Of a DNA stretch of 64,000 nt, positions 45,747-56,172 are shown in pieces. Origin of the DNA: Suillus spraguei (lineage: Eukaryota; Basidiomycota; Agaricomycetes; Boletales; Suillaceae); the NCBI GenBank assembly GCA_016800925.1, contig JABCPU010000139.1, positions 62,001 to 126,000 on the forward strand. The letters are read 5' to 3'. The notes beneath the pieces were generated by a model. It made no database searches, was not told where the DNA came from, and saw only the letters and a list, made by a program, of their open reading frames with translations. Within the stretch, counting starts at the first letter, position 1; every line of letters starts with the position of its first letter. Position numbers and translations under genes: made by a program.

Positions 45747-45986
45747 AGGTCCAACACGGAGATGATGACAAGAAAGGAAAGAATTCAGTAAGGAACGAAG
45801 TCCTGATGATGAAGATTCCGATGAAGACACTTCCAATATGGAAGTCAAAGGGTCAAAGCTAGAAAGCTTGCCCTGAAGAAGACCAAGACGCCTAAGGGCG
45901 CACAGACTCCGAAGAAGACTAAAAATACTCCAGCTGAGTCTTCAAAGAGGACGAGGCGGAGGATTTTAGATAGGAGTACTGTAGCA

Positions 45987-46576
45987 ATGTCAGTCACTCC
46001 CAAGTGCGCTCTGTATACTAAATGTGTTGGCAAATCGAATGAGTTTCAAGTTCCTGTCACCCTTTTTAGTGCAAAGAGTGCAAAAACCATTGCGTCTACC
46101 GCCATCATTGACTCTGGTGCTGGAGGATGTTTATCGACTCCTCCTTTGTGCGGAACCACAAGATCCGCACACATTGACTCCGACACCCCTTCCATGTCAC
46201 CACTGTTGATGGAAGTCACTTGAAGGCCAGGAAGGTCTCCCGCTACTGCACCCTGTTTATCTGCCTTGATAAATGGGTCATGTATGGAAAGTTCAATGTC
46301 ACCCAACTTTCCAAACATGACGACATCCTACTTGGAAAGCCTTGGCTTTCCGCGATGAACCCCAACATCAACTGGGCGTGCGACACCATGGCCTTATGTG
46401 CGACTGCGCATTCATGAAACCGTTGAGCACATACTCAACCGAAAGTGCATGTCTCATGGCGTGCCTGCCTACGTATTCCGAGGTGTGACCTCAATTGAGG
46501 AAGAAGAAGATGGCAAGATATTCACCCCTCTCAGAACATTGGACTCAACCCTCGACCACTGTTCTCAAACAGATAA
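45987..46576 (+). pseudogene. Protease region of Gypsy-2
   Basis: LYTKCVGKSNEFQVPVTL leads to the aspartic protease active site IIDSGAGG at about 46108-46131. After a frame change the flap region and ILLGKPWLSAMNPNINW follow (46230-46390). Retroviral-type homodimeric protease; broken by frameshifts near 46135 and 46400. Confidence 0.78.
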
Positions 46577-48370
46577 GTGCCAAGAAGCACAAGAAGAAGA
46601 ACAAGAAGAACAAGAAGAAATGCACCCCCAGGTTTAAAACCAATCGAAGATGATGAAGACGACCTCCCCAACTTCAACAAGTACGAGGATGTCTGGGTTG
46701 GCAATACCCAGATGTGCCAGAAGGTGGATGACATCGCCACCTACCCCCTGACCGATGATGAAGTGCTCATCAAGTACTCCTCCGATGTGACCTCCATGCG
46801 CATCATCGAGAACCTTGACCTCAACACCCCACTCACCCGAGACAGGACCTTGAAGAACAAAATGAATCGCATGAGCAAACCTCTGCAAAACATTTGGATC
46901 CTGGAAGCCTCCAAGGATCTTGTCAAAACGAGCAACAAGGCTCAAGAATTCGCTGTTGAAGTGAACCAAGAGAAGATGAAGAAGACATTCGAGGAACTCG
47001 TCTCCTCGTACCTCCACGACTTCGCCAACATCTTCGCAAAAGATGGGCTTAACCAGCTCCCCCCATCTCGACCTGGAGTTGACCACCGGATTGAAACGAA
47101 GGCCAGTTTCATTCCAAAAAGCTCCAGGGCATACCCCCTCTCCCCAAAGGAAACTGAGGCTGTCAAAGCCTTCCTTGATGAACACCTGAAGAAAGACTTC
47201 ATCCAACCATCAAAGTCCCCTCAGGCCTCTGGTTTCTTCTTCATCGGAAAGAAAGACAGGTCACTCCGACCCTGTCAAGACTATCGGTACATCAATGAAT
47301 GGACTGTGAAGAACCCCTATCCACTTCCTCTCATCCCACCTCTCATCACCAAACTTCAAGGCGCGAAATACTTCATGAAGATGGACATCCGGTCAGGATA
47401 CAACAACATCCTGATCCACCCCGATGACTGCTGGAAAGTGGTGTTCTTGACCTCCTTTGGGTTATTTGAGCCGAAGGTCATGTTCTTTGGATTGTGCAAC
47501 TCGCCTGCCACTTTCCAAGCCTACATGAATCAGACCTTTGCAGAAGAAATCAATGAAGGATGGATGATCATCTACATGGATGACATCCTGATCTTCTCTG
47601 ACACCCAGGAGGAGCAGAAGGAACAGACTTGTAGAGTCCTCGACAAGATCAGAAGAGAATCACTCTTCCTGAAACCCAAAAAGTGCACTTTCGATGCACA
47701 AGAAGTCGAATACCTCGGCATGATCATCCACCCTGGACAAGTCGTGATGGACCCCTCGAAGTTGAAGGGAATCAGCAAGTGGAAATCCCCCACTTCTGTG
47801 AAAGAAGTCTGATCATTCCTTGGCTTCTGCAACTTCTACCGACACTTCATCTCCCACTATTCTGACATCGCGCGCCCGCTCATTGACTTGACGAAGAAAG
47901 ACACCGTCTTCAACTGGACCAACGCCCATGAAGACACCTTCGAAGCACTCAAGAAGTGCTTCCTCTCTGAACTGGTTCTGCGGAACCCTGACCCGGTTAA
48001 GCAATTTGTGCTTGCAACTGATGCCTCTCTGGCAGCAACTGGCGCAGTCCTGCTCCAGACAGATGACAATGGGGCATACCACCCCTGTGGATACCTCTCT
48101 CAGAGCCTGAACCCGGCCGAGAGAAACTATCAGATCTATGATCGCAAACTCCTCGCAGTCATCCATGTGCTCCAAGCCTGGAGGCACTTCCTGGAAGGAA
48201 ACCTGCACCCCGTGGTTGTATTCACCGACCACAAGAACCTGCTCTACTTCTGAGCAGCTCAGAAACTGACGCACCGACAAGTGCGCTGGCAATTGACGCT
48301 ATGCGACTTTGACCTGGAGTTCCATCATGTCCCCGGCTCTAAACTCGCCGCACCCGACGCGCTTTCACGC
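46577..48370 (+). pseudogene. RT and RNase H of Gypsy-2
   Basis: An RT frame of 411 codons includes YPLSPKETEAVKAFLDEH, QASGFFFIGKKDRSLRPCQD, KMDIRSGYNNILIHPDD, the YMDDILIFS catalytic motif near 47575 and the thumb. A TGA at 47810-47812 replaces the Arg of V-R-SFLGF seen in Gypsy-1. RNase H continues in the same frame (QFVLATDASLAATG, FTDHKNLLYF), with a second TGA at 48251-48253 where Gypsy-1 has Arg. It ends HHVPGSKLAAPDALSR at the LTR-E insertion. Apart from the TGA codons the frame is intact. Confidence 0.87.
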
Positions 48371-49323
48371 TGTAAAGATACAACCTAGCTTGGGCTGTAG
48401 ATAAACCACTGCCTAAACTAGTATGTTAGTCTTGCGCTCCGTCTAGTCTGCTTCACTTGTAAGAACAAGAGTGTTCAACCCTAAAGGGGGATGCCTATTT
48501 AGTATGGTCAAGTTCGAGCCTAACTTATGTGCGAAACAAGTGTCGTGGTCAGTGGTAAGTTGCCGTGGTCAGCGATGATACTGCCGGAACTAGCGTCATG
48601 AGTAGTGGTGCTACTGCCGTCGAGATAAGGTCAGTAACAGTTGCATTGAGTGAGCAATGTCGAGCGGTGGTCTCAGCGGTAGCGGTAAGGTTGCAAGCAG
48701 TGCAATGAAACAGTAAAGAAGTCTGCAGTACTTTCAGCGGTAAAGTAGCGGAGCGTGAGAAGTTCAGTCAAAGTAACAATCAAAAGTCCAGCGGTAACGG
48801 AGAACGAGTGTGATGTATTAACGAGCGATCAGGAAAATTTAAAGACTAAGTCCACTACTGGGTTGATCCAGAGCTAGACAATAATCCTGACCTATAGTAT
48901 GTGCAATGGTGTAAAATCAGGTACTGTATCGTGCGGGCTATGCAGTGCTTATATCCTAATTCATATGTACTCGGAATACTCTAGGCGAGATCAGTAGCGC
49001 TGGAGTGCAGTAACCACCATAAGTCAACATAGCGCGAGGTGCTGCGGCATGAGGCAATATGTAATAAGGCTTGCCGTGGAATCAGTGATAACGAACAGAA
49101 AACAAACTATGCACCAAATGGAGCTATGTGGACATGGCAAGGACATGGAAGGACATCGGTTTGTGGAACGAGGTGTGGCAGTCGGTATGGTGTGCGGTAA
49201 GTGTGGGATGCCGCCGGTACTGCTAAAGGGGTAAGACGGCCATGGACAAGTGGTAACTCCTGTAGACATGAGATGTGTGTCAAAATATGGGGTTTCAAGC
49301 CCAGCGCCAATATGTTCGTTACA
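48371..49323 (+). mobile_element. LTR-E solo insertion in Gypsy-2 pol, 953 bp
   Basis: TGTAAAGATACAACC...TGTTCGTTACA. Flanks are ACGC (48367-48370) and ATGC (49324-49327). Removing it restores ALSR followed by RPD, the same protein junction as in Gypsy-1. Confidence 0.88.
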
Positions 49324-49327
49324 ATGC

Positions 49328-50370
49328 CGTCCTGATCATCTTGGCGCCAACTCCGACAATGAAGACATGGTCCTCCTCCCTGACTCCCTCTTTGTCAAAA
49401 TCATTGACACCGAACTTGCCGAAGACTTCAAACGCCTGAATGACTCCCCTGATGATGCCACTATCAAATGCGCACTTGACGCACTTAATGGCATCTACAC
49501 GCCCCCATGAAATCCACCCTCTCCGATTGGGTATTCACCAATGGCGTCCTTTTCTACAAGGACCGCGCCTATGTCCCTGTGGACCTGTGCCATCAAATAC
49601 TCTCCCTGCATCACGACTACCCCTCCGCAGGTCACCCTGGGTGCGCAACCACCGAATGGAGTATAAAGAAAGCATATTGGTGGCCTGGTATGGGCACCTT
49701 TATCTGACAATATGTCGACAGCTGTGCTTTATGCCAGCAGATGAAGGTGGACACACATCCTGTGACTCCACCTCTCACTCCGATCCCCTCGACCTCTCTC
49801 CACCCTTTCTCGCAGGTCTCTGTTGACCTTATCATGGACCTCCCTACCTTGGATGGCTATGATTCTATCATGGTCGTGGTAGACCATGGTCTTACGAAGG
49901 GGGTAATTCTTACTCCCTGCAAGAAAACAATAACTGCGGAGGGTGTAGCCCATCTTTTCTTCAAGAAAGTCTTCTTGAGGTTCGGGCTATACGACAAGAT
50001 CATCTTGGACCGAGGCCCTCAATTTGCCTCGAAGCTAGCTCATGAGCTAGGATGACTTCTGGATTACCAAGTCATGCTCTCTACGGCCTATCACCCTCAG
50101 ACTGATGGCCAAACAGAGTGGATGAACCAAGAACTCAAAATGTATCTGCGCATCTACTGCAGAACGATGCCCACAGACTGGGCCAAACACCTTCCGATGG
50201 CAGAGTTCGTCCACAACTCCTGAAAACACTCCGCTAGAAATGCATTGCCCTTCTATCTCATGATGGGCTATGAACCGCACAGCATATCCTATGCCTTCCC
50301 CGACTCTACCCTTCCTGCCGCTGAAGATCGCATGCAGATACTCCAGAAGATCTGCCAAGAAGCCCTTAAG
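49328..50370 (+). pseudogene. Integrase of Gypsy-2, C-terminus missing
   Basis: Continues RPDHLGANSDNEDMVLLPDS. The HHCC region is at about 49611-49745 (HHDYPSAGHPG ... CALCQQMK) and the DDE core shows [26 protein letters not shown] and TDGQTEWMNQELKMYLR. TGA codons interrupt it near 49706, 50053 and 50221; the last two stand where Gypsy-1 has Arg. A frameshift lies at about 49505. Similarity stops near 50370, just after AEDRMQILQKICQEALK. Confidence 0.85.
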
Positions 50371-50904
50371 GTACTCGACATTTTTAATGAGATTTTGTGC
50401 ACTCACATGTTTCAAAGATCAATCATAGCCTCAAAACCAAGGCAAATATATCTGTCCTCACAAAGTCTCTAGCATCATTGGGTCATGAAGTTACAGCAGC
50501 ACACTGGGCGCGCTTTGCCTTTCTGGTGAGCATGAGCCTCCTACTCCTGTTTTGTTTTTACTCCTTCCTGACAATGTGCCATTGAACAGTGCAGTACCTT
50601 TGTCAGCTTCCAGACCGTTGTTGAGCAATCTAAGGCCACATCAGCAGCTCATGACAGTGCTGTTGCTGTAGTGGAGAACATGGATGAAGTCATCGACTCC
50701 CCTGAGGCCCCAGGCCCAGGTCCAGCCACAAGCGAGAACAAAGAACCTGATGGAGTCACAGTCGCTGATACAATAGAGAAGACACAGAACTGGGTATCAA
50801 CTGATTATTGGGAATTGATTGACCTTCTCCTTCGTGATGTCAGGCAGGAAGCTTGTGTGATTGGGAAGACACCATTGGAACATGAAAAGATAGTCGAGAC
50901 ATAA
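50371..50904 (+). pseudogene. Unrecognised spliced gene fragment abutting Gypsy-2
   Basis: An exon encoding KTKANISVLTKSLASLGHEV and ending WARFAFL is followed by a GTGAGC...TGAACAG intron (about 50526-50589) and an exon running to QEACVIGKTPLEHEKIVET at 50904, with a Pro/Gly/Glu-rich middle. No family recognised. Its 5' end is lost at the Gypsy-2 junction, suggesting a deletion that removed both the retroelement 3' end and the gene start. Confidence 0.4.
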
Positions 50905-51590
50905 TCATTTTTTCTTCTTTTTCATGTTAATTATTGACAATCATTCAAGGTTTTTTACAACTTGTCTCCAAGATGACATGAAGCAATATTTGTCTACTCA
51001 CTCCCTTATTCCAACTTTCGACAAAGTAACCATTCACTGGCATAAAGTGATTCATGCTGGGCTCATTTGGTAGTGTCACCGTCTGTCTACATACTAGCCT
51101 TTGTTCCATAATGCATTTATTTGTGACATTCTTTCTATGGTGTGATTATCCACACCAACACCTGATGCAAGCAATCATACTTCCCCATCTAACTATCAAA
51201 TGAGTATCTCATATACACATTCTCAAATATCTGTGTGCACACCTATAAAATGTCAGAACTACTGTCTACTCATGGATTGATTTGCACTAATATAACCATA
51301 CAGCCACCAATATTAGACCTCTCACAGACCTCTGGTTCTGGTCAATCAAATCGCTTGCTCATTGTATGTATTATATTTCATCACAATGTGCCGCTAACAT
51401 TATTCCTGTCAATGATGTACCATTCCATTAACAGGTATGTTATACGCACAAAAATAATGGTAAGATTCATATTTTGCAGTATGTCTGTGTAATATTTGAC
51501 AAAAACTCTTAAAATTACCACATCCAGTCCCCATTAAGACACAAACCATCCCAAAGGTCTCACAGACCCTCCCAAGAACTAACCATGTAG
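50905..51590. other. AT-rich intergenic, no gene recognised
   Basis: Only short open frames. I see nothing supportable. Confidence 0.45.
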
Positions 51591-51599
51591 TCTTAGTCT

Positions 51600-51767
51600 C
51601 TATTCTTGATACCTTTGAGACACATCTCTTAGGCTGAACCCTTGACTGTACTCAGAACCTCTTCCTTGTACTCTCAAGCCTCACCCTCTTTTGGATGTTG
51701 TAGAACTTCCCAGCAGACCATCTGTGTCTTTTTACTGTTGCTGGTGATGCCACCCCAGTTCATAACA
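51600..51767 (+). mobile_element. LTR-C 3'-end fragment
   Basis: GTTGTAGAACTTCCCAGCAG ... CACCCCAGTTCATAACA matches the last about 170 bp of LTR-C just upstream of the complete Gypsy-3 LTR. Its 5' part is missing. Confidence 0.75.
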
Positions 51768-51818
51768 CTTATGATGGTCTCCAGGACATGAAGGAATTCA
51801 CGGAAATGAGATGGCTGA

Positions 51819-52234
51819 TGTTACAATCCATACGCATATGCTAAACCCCTGACTCATGACTCATACATCTCAACATGTCTGTATTACATAATGCCTTCCT
51901 TATTAGGATACACAGTTACTTTCCACGGTTACATGGTCTGTGTACACATATGACTCTATTTAAGCACAGTGTATTACACTTGCATTTCCCCACTTTAATC
52001 TTACCAGGTTGTACCTGGAACATCCTTTGCTAAGGACCTCCAATCCTTAGTTGTCTGAATCATCTCTAAGTCCAAGCACTCCTTAGACTTAGTCTTGCAC
52101 TCAGAATCCTTGACTATCTAAAGGAACGTGTTCCTTAGTCAGTCACCTTGTTCTCTTATGAACATTGTAGAACTTCCCAACAATTGACAAGTGTCTTTTC
52201 ACTGTTGTTGGTGATGCCACCCCAGTTCATAACA
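51819..52234 (+). repeat. 5' LTR of Gypsy-3 (family C), 416 bp
   Basis: TGTTACAATCC...CCCAGTTCATAACA. It contains the TATA-like TATTTAAG at 51957-51964 and, about 35 bp further, ACTTTAATCTT (51992-52002), the presumed RNA start. Confidence 0.88.
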
Positions 52235-52235
52235 A

Positions 52236-52246
52236 AAGATTAAAGT
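52236..52246 (+). promoter_or_regulatory. Self-priming primer-binding site of Gypsy-3
   Basis: AAGATTAAAGT just after the LTR is the exact complement of 51992-52002, the same 11 bases as in Gypsy-1. Confidence 0.7.
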
Positions 52247-52306
52247 CTACTTGATCATCGACTATCTAGTCTTTGACCTCAAACCCTGATTGCTTAATAA
52301 GCAAGA

Positions 52307-52326
52307 TTAGCGTACGCGTATGCTAA
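52307..52326. promoter_or_regulatory. Leader palindrome of Gypsy-3
   Basis: TTAGCGTACGCGTATGCTAA, one transition away from the perfect palindrome of Gypsy-1 and at the same distance from the LTR. Confidence 0.6.
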
Positions 52327-52432
52327 ACCAATTATCAACAGGAGCCCTCTGACACAAGACAAGCCCTAGCGGACAGCAAGACAGCGTGCGTAGGCACTGA
52401 GAAAGAACACTCATCCCTGACAAATTCCCATC

Positions 52433-53222
52433 ATGACTACCACTACTATGGAAAAAGAATTCAAATTCAAGATCGGCTTCCCAACCACTTTTGATGGCAA
52501 TCATGACAACTCCATGGAGTTCATCTTATCATGCAATGCGTACCTTAATATCAATGAAAAGCTCTACACTACCAACAAGCAGAAGATCATTCATTGCTTC
52601 CTTTATGACCAAAAAGAATGCCAAATCTTGGAAAGGGCAGTTCCTTTCCCATGCTCAATCCACTGACTCAGCCGGACAGAAGATTGGATATGGAATGATG
52701 AAAGACTTCATAAAGAGCTTCAACAAAGCATTTGAACCAGTGGATTCAACAGGTATCACAATGACAAAAATCAGAGACCTCAAGCAAGGAAGTGGCAATC
52801 TGCAAACTTACATCACCAACTTCAAGACTCTTGCCACTAAAGTGAAAGTAACAGACAACAACATAAAGATCCAGTTCTTCCAGGATGGTCTTAATCTAGG
52901 CATCCTCACCAAACTGTTTGCACCAGAAGATGTCCCTGACATCTATCACAATGTGGTATCACAATGCATCAACATTGACAACTCCCACCAACGCCTCATG
53001 GCGCTCAGAACACATCCTCCACAACAGAAGAAGAAGAACTACGGAAACTCCCATTACAACCCTGGCTGTGACCCTAATTCAATGGTCGTAGATCGTATCT
53101 CTGATGCAGAATGCTCCAAATGTATGAAGAAAGGATTATGCTTTGGATGCCAAAAGTCTGGGCATTGCTTTGGCCATTGCCCTGAGAGAAAGAAGAATAT
53201 TAATATTGGTCCATCAAGCTGA
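52433..53222 (+). pseudogene. Gag of Gypsy-3
   Basis: Starts MTTTTMEKEFKFKIGFPTTF. A frameshift near 52600 moves the reading to the frame that gives NAKSWKGQFLSHAQS, IRDLKQGSGNLQTYITNF, KIQFFQDGLNLGILTKLFA and a perfect CX2CX4HX4C zinc knuckle (CFGCQKSGHCFGHC) near 53145-53186. It ends at 53222. This is the best-preserved Gag C-terminus in the window. Confidence 0.85.
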
Positions 53223-53315
53223 AATCAAAGAAATCCTCAGTGAAGAAGATGATGATGATGATGAAATGGTGTGCCATATGATTGAGGATTTTTAGAATGG
53301 AGAAACAAGAAATCA

Positions 53316-54078
53316 ATGTATGTTTCTCCCAATGTACTACTGAGGCTTGTACATGCTATTGGACAAAGAAAGGAACTTTCTGTTCCCATTACCATTCACT
53401 CATGTACTCACCTAGAATCTGTTGAAACCACCACTGTCATTGATTCCGGAGCTGCAGGAACCTTCATTTCTGAGGAGTTCATGAAACTCCACAAAATCAC
53501 ACGACAAAAGCTTGAAAAATCTTTCAAAGTCACAACTGCTGATGGCACGTACATTAAAGGAGGACAAATCACACATTATTGTCTATTAATGGTCACAATT
53601 GATGAATGCACCATGCTCGGCAATTTCAATATCACCAAACTTGGCTAATGAGATCAAATCCTATTGGGAATTCCCTGGCTTTGTGCAATGAACCTGGTCA
53701 TTGACTGGACTGCCGAAACTCTTACCCTATCACAAACCCCCAAATCTGATGAACTCGAAATTGATCTCTATAAAGACAGAAAGAAGAACAGTCTTCCACT
53801 TGCATTCCCGGAGCATGAGGAAAAGTCACAGAAGAAGAAGTGGAAGGATTCAAAACTTCCACAAAAGAAGGTTGTAACCTTCAGTGGTCCTATTGAGGAT
53901 CACAAAGAACCCATACCAACACCCCAAGTGTGTGTACCACAGGCAGTATCACCAATTCCCCATGCTCAGAAATGCAAGAACGACTCCAAAACCAAACATA
54001 GGACTAGGCCCGAACCAATCGAACAACAGCAAGGAAAGAGAAAAGCTGAAGAAGAATTGTTGGAACAAGATCAGATAG
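53316..54078 (+). pseudogene. Protease and linker of Gypsy-3
   Basis: SPNVLLRLVHAIGQRKELSV leads to the active site VIDSGAAGTFISEEFM (about 53436-53483), then DGTYIKGGQ and NITKLG. Two stops (TAA TGA at 53646-53651) precede DQILLGIPWLCAMN. The following 400 bp encode a Lys/Pro-rich linker up to the LTR-A insertion. Confidence 0.82.
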
Positions 54079-54848
54079 TGTCATATACCATATTTCTAAT
54101 CCCAGATCCGACCATATCCGATCAGATCCGATCGATTCCATTTCCGTCCGGTCCACAGATCCTGTCCGAATCACCCATCCGAATGTGCCCACTTCCCGCA
54201 CCTTAACTCCCTTGTGTATATCTGCGTCTATCTCCTTTCGTCATTCCTCCTGTTTCCGGTATTCCAGCTGTTTATATTTCCGTCCTGTGTCACTGATCCG
54301 TTTCCTGTGTTCATTTCCGATTCATGCTTACTGATCTGCTGTGCATTAACTAATAGACTTCTGTTACACTTCATACATAGCCCTCGGTCCCGGACTTGTT
54401 GATTATCCATCTTAGATACTTACAGTATATAAACCACTTGTAGATCTCCGTAGAACCTTAGTTCGAATATCATCTTAGATTCTGCTCATTCCGCTTCTTC
54501 CGGACTTGAGCCACTCTCTGCTCTAAAGTCACCTTCCGAGACTTAGGATTGATTCCTATAGTCTATATCTCCGACTCTATCTTCGGATAGTCTACCTCCA
54601 TTAGTTTCTAGTTAGGAACTCATTCCGAAGCTAGCCTTAATCTTTGTTCTATCCTTACGTTCCAAATAACCTTCGGACGTATCATATCTGATACCTTCGG
54701 ATGCCCGGATCCATCACGCAACTCCTTTCGCATCTTCGGACGAATAACTTCTCCCTGAAATAAGGGGCATTACTCGAGAAAGGGGCACAGTGCACGAACT
54801 GAGGCCAAAGCCCTTTGGATCTCTCTACCTTTGAGTACGGTCTTAACA
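54079..54848 (+). mobile_element. Solo LTR of family A, 770 bp
   Basis: TGTCATATACC...GTCTTAACA with a perfect 5-bp target duplication GATAG (54074-54078 and 54849-54853). It pairs with the copy at 2901-3668. TATA-like sequence near 54426. Confidence 0.93.
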
Positions 54849-54853
54849 GATAG

Positions 54854-56172
54854 TGCCTAAACTTTCATGATACTTCCCTGACCTGCAACATGTTTCAATC
54901 GAAGAGATCCCTAATGAAGATGAAGAACCAGTACCTTCATTGATCCCAACAGAAGATGATGACCAATTCAACACTACGGAAGATGTCTGGGTTGCACCAG
55001 AAGTTTGCGAAATTTCCTCTTATGAACTTGGAGATGGAGATTTCCTAGTGGAATATGATATTAATGGAGAAAGTATGCAGATTGTCGAAGAAGTTTCCAT
55101 GGACACACCCCTTTCATGTGACAGAACCTCCCGACTTGAACAACTTCCTAACTACTCCACCATTTCCCTTCTGCCTCTGAAATACAGTAACAAGGTCCAG
55201 GAATTTGCAATGGACGAAAAGGATAAGAAAAAGAAACCCTTTGAAGAATTGGTCCCATCCTACTTACATGACTTCACTAATATCTTTGCAAAAGATGGAT
55301 TGAAAAAACTGCCACCTGAACGCCCTGGTATTGATCATTGAATCGATACCAAACCTGGTTTTATTCTTGGTACATCCAAGGTTTACCCACTATCGAAAAA
55401 AGAATGCGCCGCTGTCAACACATTTATTGATGAAAATGTTGCGAAAGGTTTCATCTCAGAATTGAAGTCACCCCAAGCTAGTGGCTTCATCTTCATGGGA
55501 AAGAAAAGTGGAGAGCTGCATCCCTGTCAAGATTATTGCTACATCAATGATTGGACAGTCAAGAATGCTTATCTGCTCCCACTTCCCATTTCCCTTGTCG
55601 CCTGCCTTCACAATGCTCGGTACTTTATGAAAATGGATATTCAGTCTGGTTATAACAATATACACATCCATCCTAATGATCGCTGGAAAGCAGCATTTAC
55701 CACAGAATTCAGCCTTGTTGAACCAAACATCATGTTCTTTGGCCTTTGCAATTACCTGGCAACCTTCCAAGTGTACATGAATCACACCTTCCAATAAGAA
55801 ATTAATGAAGGATGGATGGTAATCTATATGGACGATGTCCTGATTTTCTCTATGACAATGGCAGAACACTGTGAATGAACTAGACTTGTCTTGATGAAGA
55901 TACAAAAGGAACATTTGTTCCTGAAACTGGAGAAATGCACCTTCAACACAGAAGAAGTGGAATACCTCAGAATAATAATTCACCCCAGACACATTGCTAT
56001 GGACACTGCCAAAACCAAAGGAATCGCCAAATGGCCAATTCCGAAATCAGTAAAAGATGTTCAGTTGTTCCTCAGCTTCTGCAACTTCTACTGCATGTTC
56101 ATTTCCCACTATTCTGATATTGCCTGACCCCTTATCAAATTAATGAAGAAAGATAAGACCTTTGATTGGTCA
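54854..56172 (+). pseudogene. Reverse transcriptase of Gypsy-3
   Basis: From DDDQFNTTEDVWVAPEVCEI through KMDIQSGYNNIHIHPND to YMDDVLIFS (about 55826) and KTKGIAKWPIPKSVKDV. Stops include a TGA at 55339-55341 (Arg in Gypsy-1), a TAA at 55795-55797 (Gln) and TGA codons at about 55876 and 56125. The catalytic YMDD is intact. It ends DKTFDWS at the LTR-B insertion. Confidence 0.87.

Larger units (their letters stand above)
43893..50370 (+). mobile_element. Gypsy-2: Gypsy-type retrotransposon, 3'-truncated
   Basis: 5' LTR-D (43893-44778), self-priming site, gag, protease, RT, RNase H, LTR-E insertion (48371-49323) and integrase up to the end of the core near 50370. The integrase C-terminal region, any chromodomain or ORF3, and the 3' LTR are missing. 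The protein sequences are clearly related to but diverged from Gypsy-1 and Gypsy-3, and the LTR is of a different family. Internal stops are nearly all TGA. Confidence 0.88.

Noticed and set aside
49250..49510. Short frames in LTR-E copies such as the CPWPSYPFS-containing minus-strand ones
   Set aside because: They recur in each LTR-E copy with different breaks and have no domain; non-coding LTR sequence.
52235..52260. tRNA primer-binding site after the LTR
   Set aside because: No TGG start and no recognisable tRNA 3' complement; the self-complementary site explains the position better.
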